From contig NC_037093.1 of NCBI RefSeq assembly GCF_002994745.2, positions 44,744,384 to 44,808,383 on the forward strand: a stretch of DNA of 64,000 nucleotides, in the 5' to 3' direction. Below are positions 10,201-22,632 of the stretch, piece by piece; within the stretch, counting starts at the first letter, position 1; each line of letters starts with the position of its first letter. This DNA is from Rosa chinensis (lineage: Eukaryota; Streptophyta; Magnoliopsida; Rosales; Rosaceae). The notes under the pieces are model-generated. The model worked only from the letters and a program-made list of their open reading frames with translations. It was not told where the DNA came from and ran no database searches. The position numbers were made by a program, and so were the translations under genes.

Positions 10201-11988
10201 ATGGAAGTCGGAAGGCTATCGGCGACGGAGCACAACAATACCAAAGCAAGCAAGCCTTTGAAAATGAAAGTGAAGTTCGTCGACTATGAAAAGGACGTCG
10301 TGAAGGCATCAGACGCCTTGCCTCTGCCTCTGTACCTGACCAATGCCCTGTTCTTCACTCTTTTCTTCTCCGTCGTCTACTTCTTGCTCACAAGCTGGCG
10401 TGAGAAGATCCGCACCAACACTCCTCTCCACATCATCAATCTCTCTGAGATCGTGGCTATTCTAGCCTTCGTAGCCTCCTTCATCTACCTCCTCGGGTTC
10501 TTTGGTATCGATTTCGTCCAATCCCTCATTCTCCAGCCCAGCAATGACATCTGGGCCGACCATGATGACGAGGAGATTATTCTCAAGGACGATGCTCGCA
10601 AAGTTCCTTGTGGCCAGGCCCTCAATTGCTCAATTCCCAAAATGGCTCCTATTGCTTCACCTAAAGCTGCTCCTGAAGCTGCCCCAAAGGTGTTTGAGGA
10701 GAAGGCAATGATCGAGACCCCGCCAACAGCTGAAGAAGACGAAGAGATCATCAAGGCAGTGGTTGCTGGAACCATTCCTTCATACTCACTCGAGACAAAG
10801 CTTGGCGATTGCAAGAGGGCAGCTTCTATTAGGCGTGAGGCTTTACAAAGAGTTACTGGCAAGTCTCTAGAGGGTTTGCCATTGGAGGGGTTCGATTACG
10901 AGTCCATTTTGGGTCAATGCTGTGAAATGCCAGTTGGATATATTACCATTCCTGTTGGGATTGCTGGGCCTCTTATGCTCGATGGAAAAGAGTTCTCAGT
11001 TCCCATGGCCACAACTGAAGGTTGCTTGGTGGCTAGTACCAACCGTGGTTGCAAAGCTATCAACTTGTCTGGTGGAGCTTCCAGTGTTCTTTTGAAAGAT
11101 GGAATGACCAGAGCTCCTGTTGTCAGATTCAACTCTGCCAAAAGAGCTGCTGAATTGAAGTTTTTCATGGAAGACCCCGACAACTACGAAACCATCTCTA
11201 TGGTCTTCAACAAATCTAGCAGATTTGGTAGACTGCAATCAGTTAAGTGTGCCGTTGCTGGGAAGAACCTGTACATGAGGTTCTGCTGCAGCACTGGTGA
11301 TGCTATGGGGATGAATATGGTCTCTAAAGGCGTTCAAAACGTTCTTGATTTCCTCCAGAATGACTTCCCTGACATGGATGTCATTGGCATTTCTGGTAAC
11401 TACTGCTCAGACAAGAAACCTGCTGCCGTGAACTGGATCGAAGGTCGGGGTAAATCTGTGGTTTGCGAGGCTGTTATCAAGGGAGACATAGTGTCGAAGG
11501 TGTTGAAAACCAACGTCGCAGCCTTGGTGGAACTTAACATGCTCAAGAACCTTACAGGATCCGCTATCGCTGGTGCTCTTGGTGGTTTCAATGCACATGC
11601 CAGTAACATTGTTTCAGCTGTCTACCTCGCCACTGGTCAAGACCCGGCTCAAAATATTGAGAGTTCTCACTGTATCACCATGATGGAAGCCATCAATGAT
11701 GGCAAGGATCTTCACGTCTCTGTCACCATGCCGTCCATTGAGGTCGGTACAGTAGGAGGAGGGACTCAACTTGCATCTCAATCAGCTTGTCTGAACCTGC
11801 TTGGTGTGAAGGGTGCTAACAGAGAGGCACCGGGAACAAACGCAAGACAGTTGGCCAGCGTTGTAGCTGGTTCTGTTCTTGCCGGAGAGCTATCTCTCAT
11901 GTCTGCAATTGCTGCTGGACAACTCGTTAAGAGCCACATGAAGTACAACAGATCTAACAAAGATGTCACAACGGTTGCTTCCGCTTGA
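10201..11988 (+). CDS. HMGR: 3-hydroxy-3-methylglutaryl-CoA reductase, single exon, complete
   Basis: A complete 595-residue HMG-CoA reductase, the ER-membrane enzyme that makes mevalonate with two NADPH and controls flux into cytosolic isoprenoids such as sterols and sesquiterpenes. Residues 41-64 and 82-105 are two membrane segments, as in plant HMGRs; a variable linker with an Ala-Pro-rich stretch (150-163) follows. The catalytic domain starts near 180. HMG-CoA-binding motifs [17 protein letters not shown] (242-258) and [13 protein letters not shown] (271-283) and NADPH motifs GDAMGMNM (366-373) and GTVGGGTQ (516-523) are intact. By alignment with the human enzyme the catalytic residues are Glu273, Lys405, Asp481 and His579. 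Ser585, with Met580, Lys581 and Val589, fits the SnRK1/AMPK site that inactivates plant HMGR. Length is normal for the family. Plant HMGR genes usually have four exons; this one has no intron. The ATG lies about 140 bases after a TATA box, in a CT-rich leader. Confidence 0.97.
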   Translation: MEVGRLSATEHNNTKASKPLKMKVKFVDYEKDVVKASDALPLPLYLTNALFFTLFFSVVYFLLTSWREKIRTNTPLHIINLSEIVAILAFVASFIYLLGFFGIDFVQSLILQPSNDIWADHDDEEIILKDDARKVPCGQALNCSIPKMAPIASPKAAPEAAPKVFEEKAMIETPPTAEEDEEIIKAVVAGTIPSYSLETKLGDCKRAASIRREALQRVTGKSLEGLPLEGFDYESILGQCCEMPVGYITIPVGIAGPLMLDGKEFSVPMATTEGCLVASTNRGCKAINLSGGASSVLLKDGMTRAPVVRFNSAKRAAELKFFMEDPDNYETISMVFNKSSRFGRLQSVKCAVAGKNLYMRFCCSTGDAMGMNMVSKGVQNVLDFLQNDFPDMDVIGISGNYCSDKKPAAVNWIEGRGKSVVCEAVIKGDIVSKVLKTNVAALVELNMLKNLTGSAIAGALGGFNAHASNIVSAVYLATGQDPAQNIESSHCITMMEAINDGKDLHVSVTMPSIEVGTVGGGTQLASQSACLNLLGVKGANREAPGTNARQLASVVAGSVLAGELSLMSAIAAGQLVKSHMKYNRSNKDVTTVASA

Positions 11989-12428
11989 ACTACTACAAGA
12001 CCCCATATTGCCTCTGAGCGTTCAAAAGCTTTGATAGTTAATGGTCTATGGCTGCAAATGATCACGCCCCGGACGTACTGTTGGCAATGGCACCGAAACA
12101 TATAGAGATTGTAGTTACTTGTCTTAGCAATCCGTTAGTGATTTGTTAACTGAGGTAGCCTCTGTTTAGGCCCTTCCCATTCTTTTTGTAAACAATTTCC
12201 TTGTAAATTTCTTTGGAAATTTAATCATATATCTCATCTTTTCAAATTAGTACTCATTACTAGTCGTGTTTTTCTGGGATACCCAATCACAATATCTCAC
12301 GCTTTAGATTCTTTGTTTATCAGAGATTCATAACATCACTCTAATTGAGGGGGGAAAAATAACAAGAAGAATAAGAAACAAATCACAACTCAAAATTTGG
12401 GAATTTTTCATTGCAAACGTGAGTTCAG
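11989..12428 (+). other. HMGR 3' flank
   Basis: The first about 240 bases after the stop hold T-rich words (TTTTTGTAAAC, TTCCTTGTAAATTTC) typical of a plant 3' UTR and polyadenylation region, although no exact AATAAA is present in the likely window. No poly(A) tract or direct repeat that would mark a retrocopy was found. The rest, to 12428, is AT-rich and empty. Confidence 0.4.
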
Positions 12429-15143
12429 GTTATGCACCGTACCCAAACTTACTCGTTCACTAGTTATTTGAACGGTAAACGACAGTCATCTTTACTTTTT
12501 ACCTTCGTTTCGAACTTTTTAGGGGTTTCAAGAGTTGATTTTTTCTTCTACTTCGTAACTAAGGAAACTTCCTACTACAAATTTTTAGAGCATTATAAAC
12601 CGAGCTCGTGGACACGCGGCACGTTAGAATCGGAGTTGTGACAAAGAAGTTATAAGGGTTTAGCATAGTGGCAATTTTGTAATTTTAGGAGGTCATTGTA
12701 GTATTTTGGGGTGTTTCCCGAAGGGGAAACTTACTATTTTCGGGGGCTTCCGTTTTGAGAAGTCGAAGAGAGAGAGGAAGGGGGGGGGGGAGACCAGCGT
12801 CAAACTTGTCAGCTTCGCTGGTGCCGATTCTGGCTACCTACGGCTGTGGCGGCGACATACGGCAATTGTGGAGGTAGAAGGCGCGACGTCAATTTCAGTT
12901 TTCCAGTCAAATCTCCATTTTCTGACCACTTCAGGCCGCGCCACCACCCACATCTCGAAGCTCTCTTCTTTGTGGTTCGAACCCAACTCGTGGGTAGCTC
13001 CAATTTTTTCGGAGAACGGCGAATCGACGACAAGAAGAATCTAGAGGTTTCGAGGTAATTTCTGATAATTAGACTTGAAATTGAGCTTTGTTGGAATTGA
13101 TGAGATGATCAAGTTGATGAAATTTGGTAATCCAATTCGGGATTGGAACCGGCGGCATGTGGGGCCCACACAATTGCCTGTGGTTGCAAGTGGGGCTGTG
13201 TCCGACCGTTCTCAGCATCCATTTTGGTTTGTTGGGTCAAGCATATTGTTACGAGCGTGTAGATATGAACTTTGTATCGATTGGTGCACAATTTGAAAAT
13301 GATAGGAATTTTCAAAGTTTTGGGAAGTTCGGGTTTTGATTTGGGAAGATTGGACCATTGGATTGACCCCAGCTTTCAGTAAGTTGTTATAACTATTAAG
13401 TCAACATAACATATGAAGTTTGAGCTCATTCTGATATGATTTCGAGCTTCTGATGAATTATCGATTTTAGGGTTTCGATTTTATTATTGTCAATTTATTT
13501 CCAATTATCAAGAAACAGTTATTTATAATATCATTTTGTCAAGACGACGTGTAGACCGAGTTCGAGGAGGAAATAATTAGACGGCCATCGTAGCTGCAAT
13601 CTCTGAGTGTACATTTGATTTTAAACTAAATTGTGCATGAAGTACTACTTTTGATCATTTATTTTATTATGAGATTTATTTAAGATTTATGGGATTTTTA
13701 TTGAATTTCCTTTCAGAGTGTTTTTATTAATTACCGAGCTATTTAAGTTATGAATTATTGATTTATTGAGAAATGATTTTCGAAAAGTGATTGATTAAGG
13801 AAATAGTATGAGAATTAATGATTTTCGAGTATTTGAGTACGGTTGCATTATTGAGATATCTTTTAGGAAAGCAAATGAGTTTATGAGATTATGAGTATGA
13901 TATTAAAGTATTTGAGTATAAACGAGTTATCAGAATTGCATGAGTTTAATATTTTAGAGGGATTGATTTCAGTTTGTTTGAGGAGGTAAAAATGTTAGCG
14001 CATGCATGCATTACCTGATCGACAGTCCCCTCCAGGTAATAGTAATAGTGTGGTCGGCGGCACCCTCCATAATATATATATTTCGGTCGGCAATACCCTC
14101 CGATGCATTATCTGGTTACCAGTACCCTCCAGAAGGCATGAAATAGTTAGTCAACAGTATCCTTTGACTATCTACGGTTAGTCGGCAGTACCCTCTCTAA
14201 CCATCACCTCCTCATCCAGTCGGCAGTACCCTCTTATGCGTCCCTGGTCGGCAGTTCCCTTCAAGTGGCATGAGATGACTAGTCTGCAGTTCCCTTTAGT
14301 CATCACCTATTTTGAGACATGAGTATTTCTATCGAGATTTTTGAGACTTCTAAAGTGGTTTTGAGTTATCATTATATATATTTGAGACAAACAGGATTTA
14401 TGAAAGGATTTCGAGATACTTGATTATATGAGTATTTTAACAAGAGTTTTGATATGAGATTTACAATATGATTTGAGATATTTATCACATCATGAGTAGA
14501 TTTACAATACATTTTGAGATTTCAGTACAAAAGAGGTTTAAAAGTAATTTCAAGAGTCTTGCACTATTTTTGAGATGCTCGCTTTTGTATTATTTAAAAG
14601 TATTTTCTCGAATTCTTATTGCATGCTTGAGTTTTAAGAGAATAAATTTGGGAAAGTATTAAATATTCGTTTTACTTTATTTACAATTACTTATTTTATC
14701 CACTCACTCTAATGGTTTTTCAAATGCTTTTCCCTGGTCTTTTCGGTTTCTCGTGCCCAGTCTGCAGGGTAGTTGAGGTCGAGCTTGCGTAGGATTCGAG
14801 ACATAGTGACCACTACTTCCACTTTCCTTGTAGGTTACCTGTTGACCTATGTGTACTTTATTTCAATTCATTTGTCTAGTTTGCTCTGATGACCAGCTTT
14901 CAATTGTATTAATAGGAAGATTATTGTTATTAGAGATTTGAGTTTCAGTATGGTTTTATGTTATCTGTTTCGGAGTTGGTTTTGAATTGTGGGAAGCAAG
15001 TAGGCTCTAGGAGTTGAGGATGAATCAGTTTATTAAGAAGTGTTTGAATGTTTTTACAGGCTTTTGGGTAGTCCATTTTTAGGAGAAGTTACGCCAAATT
15101 TTTATATAATTTTTTCTAAGGTGGGCCGTACAGGATCACTTCA
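12429..15143 (+). mobile_element. Long LTR-like block, Ty3/gypsy type, ends eroded
   Basis: The start (GGTTATGCACC...ACTCGTTCACTAGTTATT) corresponds to the start of the precisely bounded LTR at 47798 (TGTTATGTCTCG...TTACTAGTTATT), and the end (AGTCCATTTTTAGGAGAAG...GGTGGGCCG) corresponds to that LTR's last third. Near 12605 is GTGGACACGCGGCACG...AATCGGAGTTG, a block also found near the start of the long LTRs at 20184 and 43121. The last about 490 bp (14657-15143) are repeated almost unchanged at 31172-31655. No pol sequence is attached, so this is a solo LTR or LTR fragment. Small frames within it are not genes. Confidence 0.65.
13990..14325 (+). repeat. Minisatellite inside the LTR block
   Basis: A core close to GTCGGCAGTACCCTC recurs about nine times, with spacers of 20-40 bases that often repeat the flanking word (for example ATGAAATAGTTAGTC or TAGTC...TTAGTCATCACC). 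The array occupies about 57-70 percent of the LTR length. The core is much richer in GC than the surroundings. Confidence 0.85.
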
Positions 15144-15660
15144 TATATATTCAGTATTTTTATCTATTGGGGGCAATAAATATTTCCGGCGACCTATGAG
15201 ATCTCCGACGACCTCTTTGGGGATCTCCGGCAATGTTTTCAGAAAAGTCTTGTGGGCGGCAGCCGATGACCAGGCTCCGGCGAAGTCTCCTATGGTTTCT
15301 CTCTCTCTCTCTTTTTAAGTAACAAATGGATGAGGGTAAAATGGTATTAAAAAAAATTAATGGGGTATTAAGGAAGACTTCCTTAGAGTGTTTTGGGTAG
15401 GGGGGGAAAATCCTTAGAAATTGAGTAAATAGACAAAAACCCAAATCAATATTCAGATACTGAGGTTGAGTCTTTGACAAGGTTCCCAACCTCTTTTTTT
15501 TTTTTTTTTTTTTTTTAAATACCCTCTTACTTTGACAACATTTGTTACTCTAGCTAAACCCTAAATGGTGTTTGATTTTCCCTAAATTATGAATTTACCT
15601 CATTGAAATTTTTTTTGGAATGTTTATCCTCTTACTATTGAAAGCTAAGGCAATGTTTGT
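15144..15660. other. Intergenic, no gene
   Basis: The first about 20 bases (ATATATTCAGTATTTTTATC) are shared with 31695-31715, so the repeated block extends slightly past the LTR end. A CT repeat near 15300 and a poly(T) run of about 30 at 15493-15517 follow. A GC-rich stretch at 15180-15300 (CCGGCGACC, CTCCGGCG) has no matching reading frame of recognised type. Confidence 0.4.
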
Positions 15661-15669
15661 ATGGGTGAG

Positions 15670-17140
15670 GTTCTAATGAGGACGTCATTTAAATTAAGAG
15701 ATATTTAAATCAAGGTCAAATTTCGTAGTTCAATCGTGGATGCAGTCCGGTCACTTTTTCTTTGTTAATTGCGGTCCATTGATTATTTGTTCTGTCCAAT
15801 TTGCCCCTTCAAGTCAAGAAAGGAAACAAATTTAAATTACGTGATTTTGCGAAATTTTCATTATTATTATTTTAAATTTTTCAAAGATTGAAATTTAAAT
15901 TACTAATTATACATAATCATTCCAAAAATCATGAATAAATATAAAATGAACATAACTAAACAATATAAAACTTAAAACATCAAGTCAACCTAACTACGAG
16001 GTATAATTAAAGAACTTGAAATCAATTTAACCAAAAAGTATGCAAGCATGAGTGTTTTACATCATAGAAAGGCATATATTTTTACCTCGCAAAGAGAAAA
16101 TATAATATTCTAGTATAAACCTAACTAAAAGGTGGAAAGTGAAGAACATTAAATAAACCTACCTATAAGGTACATATAATTATAGAACACGAAATCAACA
16201 TAAAAAATAATATGCAAATCTAGACCTCATATAGAGGTATAATTATTTTCACCTCATAAAGAGGTATGTTTTTCACTATATATGTCTAAAACAAAGGTAA
16301 AAGTTTAGCCACGTACTATACCGAATATGAGGTATACTGAAATTTTGAGCTCTTAATACATATACTACAAAAATTACATAATGTTTACCTTGGAATAAGA
16401 TTCAATAGTGGTTTGTCAACCAACAATATAAGCACACACATGCATGTTCTTTTATAGGTTAAAGGTAAGTTAAGAAGGAAATGTGAAAAAAAAGAAGAAG
16501 AAAAAAAAAAAAAAGAATAGCTACCATCGATGGAATGATTTACACCAAAAGGACCACAATCGTTTAGGGCCGACAAGAAAATATCTTGACCATAGAAACC
16601 TTAATGCTAAAGAAGGAGAACCACGTTCATAAAATACTTGACATTACATACAAGAGCCACAACCATAGAAACTTTGGTGTTGAAGAAAAACATTATCAAA
16701 ATATTTCTTCAAAAAGATTCTTAACTTATAGAAGACATCTTTTAAGTTAGAACAATTTTAAGAATGATTTATATTAAATTATCTTATTCAATTTCATATC
16801 AATTCCATAATTTTATACCAAATCAATAAGAATAATTTAAGAAAGATATGCATCAAATATGATATTAAATTACTAATCAGATTGCTAATTTTAATCCTAT
16901 TAATTCTTGCTTTTTATGTGCAAAGACATTCAATTAGTCATGTAAAAACGAAAAATCAATAACGATTGAGTCAGCACGATGAAAGAGTCAGCACAATGGA
17001 AAAGGAAATAAATTTGAGGTGCATGACAGCTGAGTCATTGGACCGCAATCAACAAGAAAAATTGATGCGGACTACAATCAGTATGGAGTCTAGTTTTTGG
17101 ACTTGAATCTAATTAACTCTTCAATTAACCGTTTTTGGAC
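15670..17140. mobile_element. Non-autonomous TIR element, about 1.4 kb
   Basis: The left arm contains GATGCAGTCCGGTCACTTTT and TTAATTGCGGTCCATTGA; the right arm, reverse-complemented, contains ATTGTAGTCCGCATCAATTT and TTGATTGCGGTCCAATGA. The arms are about 110 bp and imperfect. The AT-rich interior carries a loose repeat built on GAGGTATAATT / ACCTCATAAAGAGGTAT. No transposase is encoded. Arm length suggests a Mutator-like origin; outer ends and target duplication are not resolved. Confidence 0.6.
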
Positions 17141-18443
17141 GACATGTGTGTGGTAAAATTAATATTTTAACTAAAATTGGGACCACTTATCCAATCGTTG
17201 ATTTGAAAACAGAGATGCCGAGATTGCTCTGTTTGCCGGCGACCCGCAAACCCGATCGCTCGACCCGAAACGTGGTACGATCGCGAACCAGATCGGTGAC
17301 TCCAGCGATCCCATATTTACTCAGCGGTCCCATCTTCTGCATTAGCTCTGGTGCGCCTGTTTCTGGACTTCGTCCATTGCTAGACTTCTGCAACAAATTG
17401 GTTGGGTTGTTCATCTTCTTCTCCTTTTTCTGAAGAAGATAATGACTATTCTGATAAGAAAAAAATGATAATATCTAAAAGATTTTTAACCTAATTCCTT
17501 GTAACTTCTAATATTTAATTTTACTTGTTTACCCTTTTAAATTTATGTAGTTTTCATAGTATATGTATAAGGGATATTTACGTAAAAAAATTATGTTTCC
17601 AAATAAGCAATTAGAAATATGTTTAGGAATCCTGATTTTTATTTATAGTGTGGTATCTATTTATTATTTTTTATAATTATATTTATCATATGTAATTTAT
17701 TTTTAATTTAAAATTTTAGCTATTAGCGTACTGCGTTCCATAGAGGCTGGCGTACCGCGTACCCGTTCCGCAACGACCCGCGATCCAGGTAACACTGTTT
17801 GAAAATCCTCATTGAATCCTTATTTAAACGTATTTAGTAGAGCCTCTCAAATGTTTGTCTATCTCCCTAATGTATTTAGGCTTCCATTAATTTTTTAGTT
17901 AATAATAAAGACATGTTGAAGAAATAGTGAATTGTCAAAGAATTTTCTCCACTCTGGTCTCCTGAGAAGCACGCTCTAGTCTGTCGTCAATTGACAAGCT
18001 TTAATTGGCAGTAATAGATGATCGATGAAACACACAAATAAAGTGACAAGTTTGCTACGAGGATACAAAATCTTCAATTACCATTCTTGTGCCAAAGCAT
18101 TGTAAGAAGAAAAGAAAACATAGGTGGAAATGGGAGGGAAACCAATAAAGCGGTGTTGGAGTTATCAAGTTTTTATAGACACACTATTTTGAAACTTTTT
18201 CCCGTTTTAAAAAACACACTTATAATATTTATTATCAAGATAAACAAGATATATGTAACATATAAGACTTACTTTTCAAAGGTGACGGAGTAATTCTTCA
18301 AATTCCTTTGCAAGGAGTAAATTAATAATCTAGTATGGAGAAATTGCGTTTGTTAAGCTTTTTGCTTAGGTGGGTTATGATTGTTATCTATTTGTTACGA
18401 GCTTAGGTAACCTTTATAAAGTTTAAAGCAAGTACCCTGGAAA
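17141..18443. other. Intergenic, no gene recognised
   Basis: A GC-rich patch (17215-17345, with GACCCGCAAACCCGATCG) contains a 95-codon frame without similarity to anything I recognise. The rest is AT-rich. A second GC-rich patch at 17725-17790 (GTACCGCGTACCCG) is short. Neither looks like a gene. Confidence 0.4.
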
Positions 18444-18743
18444 TTGTTAATTAAAAACGTGAAGCCTAAAACAACAATAGAATGTGGCCTCCAAACAGTC
18501 TCCAGTCCACTATCGACTTTGTATATTCCACCAAAAATCCAAAATGACGCTTCTTATCTCTATCCTCGAACCGAATGTGAAGCCACACATTCAGACCTTT
18601 CCCCAATTTGCAACTCCTTCCCATCTTCTTCCCCCCTTGGCATATGCATAACCACCTTCACACTCCTCTTTTCCACTCAAACCACTACTCTTCACTTTGA
18701 ATTTCAAACTTCAAATACCTTCCAAGACTTCCAAACATTAAAA

Positions 18744-18884
18744 ATGGAACAAGCTTCTGCCCTAGACATGATCAGCCAACACCTTCTCAGTGAGTTTAGC
18801 TCCATGGAGAGCTTCATCACTGGCCTCAACAACTGCACCTCCAACATCGATCAAACCCCACAATATCAACAATATGGTATTTGA
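18744..18884 (+). pseudogene. N-terminal fragment of an ERF-type (AP2/ERF) transcription factor
   Basis: An ATG in a good context (AAAATGG) opens a 46-codon frame, MEQASALDMISQHLLSEFSS and onward. The SALDxIxxHLL...F pattern resembles the N-terminus of group IX/ERF5-like ethylene response factors, which bind GCC boxes in stress responses. The DNA-binding AP2 domain should follow, but the frame ends after QQYGI and no AP2 sequence is found downstream. A CT- and CAA-rich leader (18640-18743) looks like a genuine 5' UTR, so the fragment is probably the front end of a gene cut off downstream. These genes are usually intronless, so a missing exon is less likely than truncation. The family call rests on a short stretch. 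Confidence 0.45.
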
Positions 18885-19632
18885 TAAGTTTAGTTCTCTT
18901 ACATCATTACCCTCTCGTGTTCTACCCAGATCAAACACTCGGCACTTGCATGTGGTGATTGTGGTTCTATCCTTTTTGTTTTTTTGTTTTTTAATTTTTA
19001 GAATAGTGTCCTATCCTTCCAATGGTCAATACTACTGCACTTTAGATTCTTTGACCAACTGTAACTTCTTGTTTTTTTTTTTTTTTTCACAAGTAGACTC
19101 CAACCCAACGAAATTTGTAAGATAAGCATTTATGAAATTTTAAATTTCATGAATGTAGAAAAATGATTACCCAACTGTGACTTCTTCTTTCATGGTTGAC
19201 ATCAATCATATAATAATTAATTATAGTTAATTATTCATATTTTCTTCTTATTTAAAATTTTTCAAGTAAATATTCATATACGATTAACTGATTAACTTCC
19301 CAACCCCCCGGAGTGCCCAAATCATAATTCCATAGTGTACGTGGGAACACAAGAAAAAGGGTCATAGAAATGTAAGACAGCATACAAATTGGGTTCGATC
19401 GGTTTTGACTTCAAACCGTCTATATGTTAAAGTACGCGGTTTAGATATTTTAGAAAACCGATCAAAAAAAAAAAAAAACTCAATTCGATCCAATCAATCC
19501 AATTACAGATTGTTTGGTTTGGTTGGTTAGGCGATTTTCACCTATATAATATTAACATGTTATTTATGAAAAAAAAATTCCATTACCAAAGCTTAGAGTT
19601 CAACTTAGACTCAACCCTAAAGTTAGTTGAAG

Positions 19633-19911
19633 ATGAGCGACCCAAGACATGGTTATCCCTACCCTGCTCAATATCAAGGCCATCCAGTAATGGCCCCTCC
19701 TTCACAAATTCATCCACAATATGCTTATGCTCCACCAGGACCTCCACCCAGGAGAGAACAGGGTTTCCTAGACAGATTATTGCAGTGCATCGGCCTTTTC
19801 AACTGTTACTTCAACTCCTCCGACCTCTTCAGTGATATAGGTACATCCCTGCGTACATATGTTTGGATTAGTTTGACTCCTCCTATTTATGTTATGCGAG
19901 ATCTTGCTTGA
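19633..19911 (+). CDS. CYSTM-like small protein, first exon or remnant
   Basis: The frame from ATG 19633 begins MSDPRHGYPYPAQYQGHPVM and continues through a Pro/Tyr-rich stretch into PPRREQGFLDRLLQCIGLF. This is the layout of plant CYSTM proteins: a PYP/PPP-rich tail, then GFL and a short Cys-rich membrane segment, tethered to membranes and linked to stress tolerance. Here the usual run of four or five cysteines is reduced to two (QCIGLFNCYF), so the membrane anchor looks diverged. A GT at 19841 (GATATAG/GTACATCC) could be a splice donor, making 19633-19840 a first exon; otherwise the frame runs to a stop at 19911. No second exon was identified. A real but partial or decaying gene is my best reading. 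Confidence 0.4.
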   Translation: MSDPRHGYPYPAQYQGHPVMAPPSQIHPQYAYAPPGPPPRREQGFLDRLLQCIGLFNCYFNSSDLFSDIGTSLRTYVWISLTPPIYVMRDLA

Positions 19912-20183
19912 TATTGATTCTATAATTTTCATGTACAAGACTGATCTACATGCTCGTTTTCCATTATACGTTGTAATCTAATGTGCGATATCTTCGATTT
20001 AGATTTTTCGTGTTGATTTTGTGCTTATTTTCAATTGAAAATATAATCTCAGTATTATCATATAATGATGAATTTTTTGTATGTTTCTTCCTCTATATAT
20101 AGAAGTTAGTGAATTCATTTGTCATTTTTTCTTTGGGTGGAGACTTTTCACAAAATTGCATATGATTTCAAATGACCTATTTA

Positions 20184-22465
20184 TGTAATAACCCCGAAAT
20201 TCGTTATTAATTTCTTATGGTTTTCGGGAATTAATAAAGTGTTCGTTGGTGCGACTTAGTGATTTAAGGGTAGAGCGAAAATTATTTCAAACAATTATTT
20301 GCTCGAAAATGCTTCGATTCGAGGGTTGACTTTTTATACATTAGGATTATGTGAAAACTTCTTTCAAGAAAGTTGTAGATCGCGTCGATACGAGTTCATA
20401 GACATGTGGAACGTGAAAATCGGAGTTCGTATGAAGAAGTTTTCATTTTTGAACAAATAGAAATTTTGGGGAATTTTTCAGAAAAATCCTAAATTTCCGA
20501 AAATAGAAATCCGAGCTCTCTTCTCTCTCCTCTGATCGGAAATCGCCGATTTCCTTCCACCGGCCATATCTTCCTCCTCCGGCGACCAATTGACGTGAAA
20601 CAAGTTGGGTTATCTTCGCCTCGACCTTTCGCACCTCCCCGTGGCCTCCTTGCAACCTATCTCGGCCTGTAGACTCCGCAGAAACGAAAGCCCGATCAGA
20701 GCTCATTTTCGAGTCAACGGCTTTTTCTCTCAACTCCGGCCACCATTGCTCAAGATTGTTGGCTTTTTGAACTCGCCTCAAGATGCTTAACCAGATCCAA
20801 GAAGGATCGGACATGAAGTGAAGCTTTGACCAGAAAACTCAAGATCGCCGGAAACTGGGAAAATTCCGGCAAACCCGAGGCTTCCAAGTTACTTTTTGAT
20901 CACTTCCTTTCATTTTCAGGCTTCGTCCTAGTTATCAAAGTTGTTCACCATGTTGAGACGAAGAGGTACAGCCTGGTTTCACCGTCATCCACGGTGGTTG
21001 GTGGCGGCGCTGCCTCCGTTTGTGGCCGCCGTTTTCGAAGTCCTCCGGCTACCTCTGGGGCAGTTTCTGCTCCTCATGGTGATCTACTCGTTGATACGAG
21101 CATGTCGATTTATAGTTTGTAATTTTGGAAATTGTATGAGCAAGTTATGAATTTTCAAAGTTTTAGGGTTTCAGTTTGATCGATGTTCAATCCGTCAGGA
21201 TTCAGCCGTCCGATCGACTTGTAATTTTGATATGTTGATCGTATAAGTATTCCGGAGACCTCGGGTGGTCTCGGATGAAGTTTCGCTTCAATCAGCATTA
21301 CTTTTGGAATTTTATGGCAAATGCGAGTTCGAAATATAATTGTTTTTGATTCGTGTACTAAGTTAAGATCGTATTGTACTTAGGTGACTGATGAAGCGTA
21401 TTTAATACCTTATCTGCTGTAAAAGAAGACGCAGCAGAATTTAGAGTTAAGCAAATCTCACGTGGTTCATTTACGAACCGAGTTATTTAATAGTCGGAAA
21501 TTATAAATTTCTTGGTTTTAATACGTATGAACTATAGTTAGTATTAGTAGGCATTCATGAGTGGATGACTACGTGTATATATATATGTTGATGGCGTGAC
21601 ATTGTGATGTGCGTATGAATTGTGAGTTTTCAGAATATCGTTTTGAACTGTTACATATGGTGTTGAGAGAGTATTCGAGCGTTGGGGTAATATTTTGAGT
21701 CATGTGGGATTTTGTTAAATGTTTTCTTATCTATGGATCTGGTGTTATAGTGGTGACAAGTTCTGATCTACGGATCTGGTGTCACAGTAGTGACAGAGGC
21801 AATTGATATCGTAAGACTGAACCTTGGCCGAGGTGACAGGTTACGATTCAGTTAAAGCTCTAGTCTGTCTGCCATTGTATGTCATGGGGGTAACACGGGG
21901 TTACTTATGACTCATGAATACACTTTTTTTTTAAAGAAAGTTTCAAGTGGTATCCTTTTTTTGGCGTCCATTTAGGGACTGGGGTTCATACTAATTGTGG
22001 AGTCGATTTTGGATTGCTTTAATTACTCTTGAGTTATGAAATTGTCAAGCATGTGGGTTTGTGTCATTTTAATTGAGATTACTCATACGAGCTTAAAAAG
22101 CTTATTGGGTTTGTTGTTTGCAATCCCGGTGCATTATTCCATGGTGTAGCAGTTATTCTTGCAAGTGAGGACCACCATGGTTGAGTACGAGGGGGTGGTT
22201 GCAGCAGTATAGGTTCAGAACCTATTTTTGTTAGTGTACTGCTGTTTTTGGTGTGCTCCTAGTGAGCGTTTACATTTGTAAATCAGTTTTCTCGAGTTTT
22301 GTAAACACTTCTTGATGTGATATTTGACTTAAGTGATCGAGTCTTTATTGACGTTTTGTTGTTGCTTAGATTAAATGGAAAAAGTGTCTATGCAAATTTC
22401 GGAAAGTTGGTTAAGTTATCATGTTTCGGATTCGAATATCTTTATTCAAAATTCCGGGCGTGACA
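20184..22465 (+). mobile_element. Solo LTR, Ty3/gypsy type, 2.28 kb
   Basis: The block starts TGTAATAACCCCGAAATTCG and ends ATTCCGGGCGTGACA, the TG...CA boundaries of an LTR. It is bounded by ATTTA (20179-20183) and ATTCA (22466-22470), a 5-bp target duplication with one mismatch. No gag or pol adjoins it, so it is a solo LTR left by LTR-LTR recombination. Near the start it holds AATCGGAGTTCGTATGAAG, shared with the LTR at 43121. At 21725-21800 is a two-copy 46-bp minisatellite (ATCTACGGATCTGGTGTCAC). The GC-rich middle (20530-21080) gives misleading reading frames. Confidence 0.87.
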
Positions 22466-22632
22466 ATTCATGAGGTTTATTTCATCATTTTCTTATGGGT
22501 TAGAGACTTTCTTTCACATAGGTATATATATCATATTCGTAATTCAAATTACTTATTCATAAGATTTATTTAGTATAATATCTTTGCTAATCTCTTGATT
22601 TTGTGTAAAGCTTGAATTGGATGGATCTTTAG

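Noticed and set aside
10485..11609. Several frames of 60-125 codons on both strands inside HMGR
   Set aside because: They are shadows of the intact HMGR coding sequence.
17146..17433. A 95-codon frame in a GC-rich patch
   Set aside because: No similarity to a known family, no promoter or splice evidence, and the opposite strand is also open.
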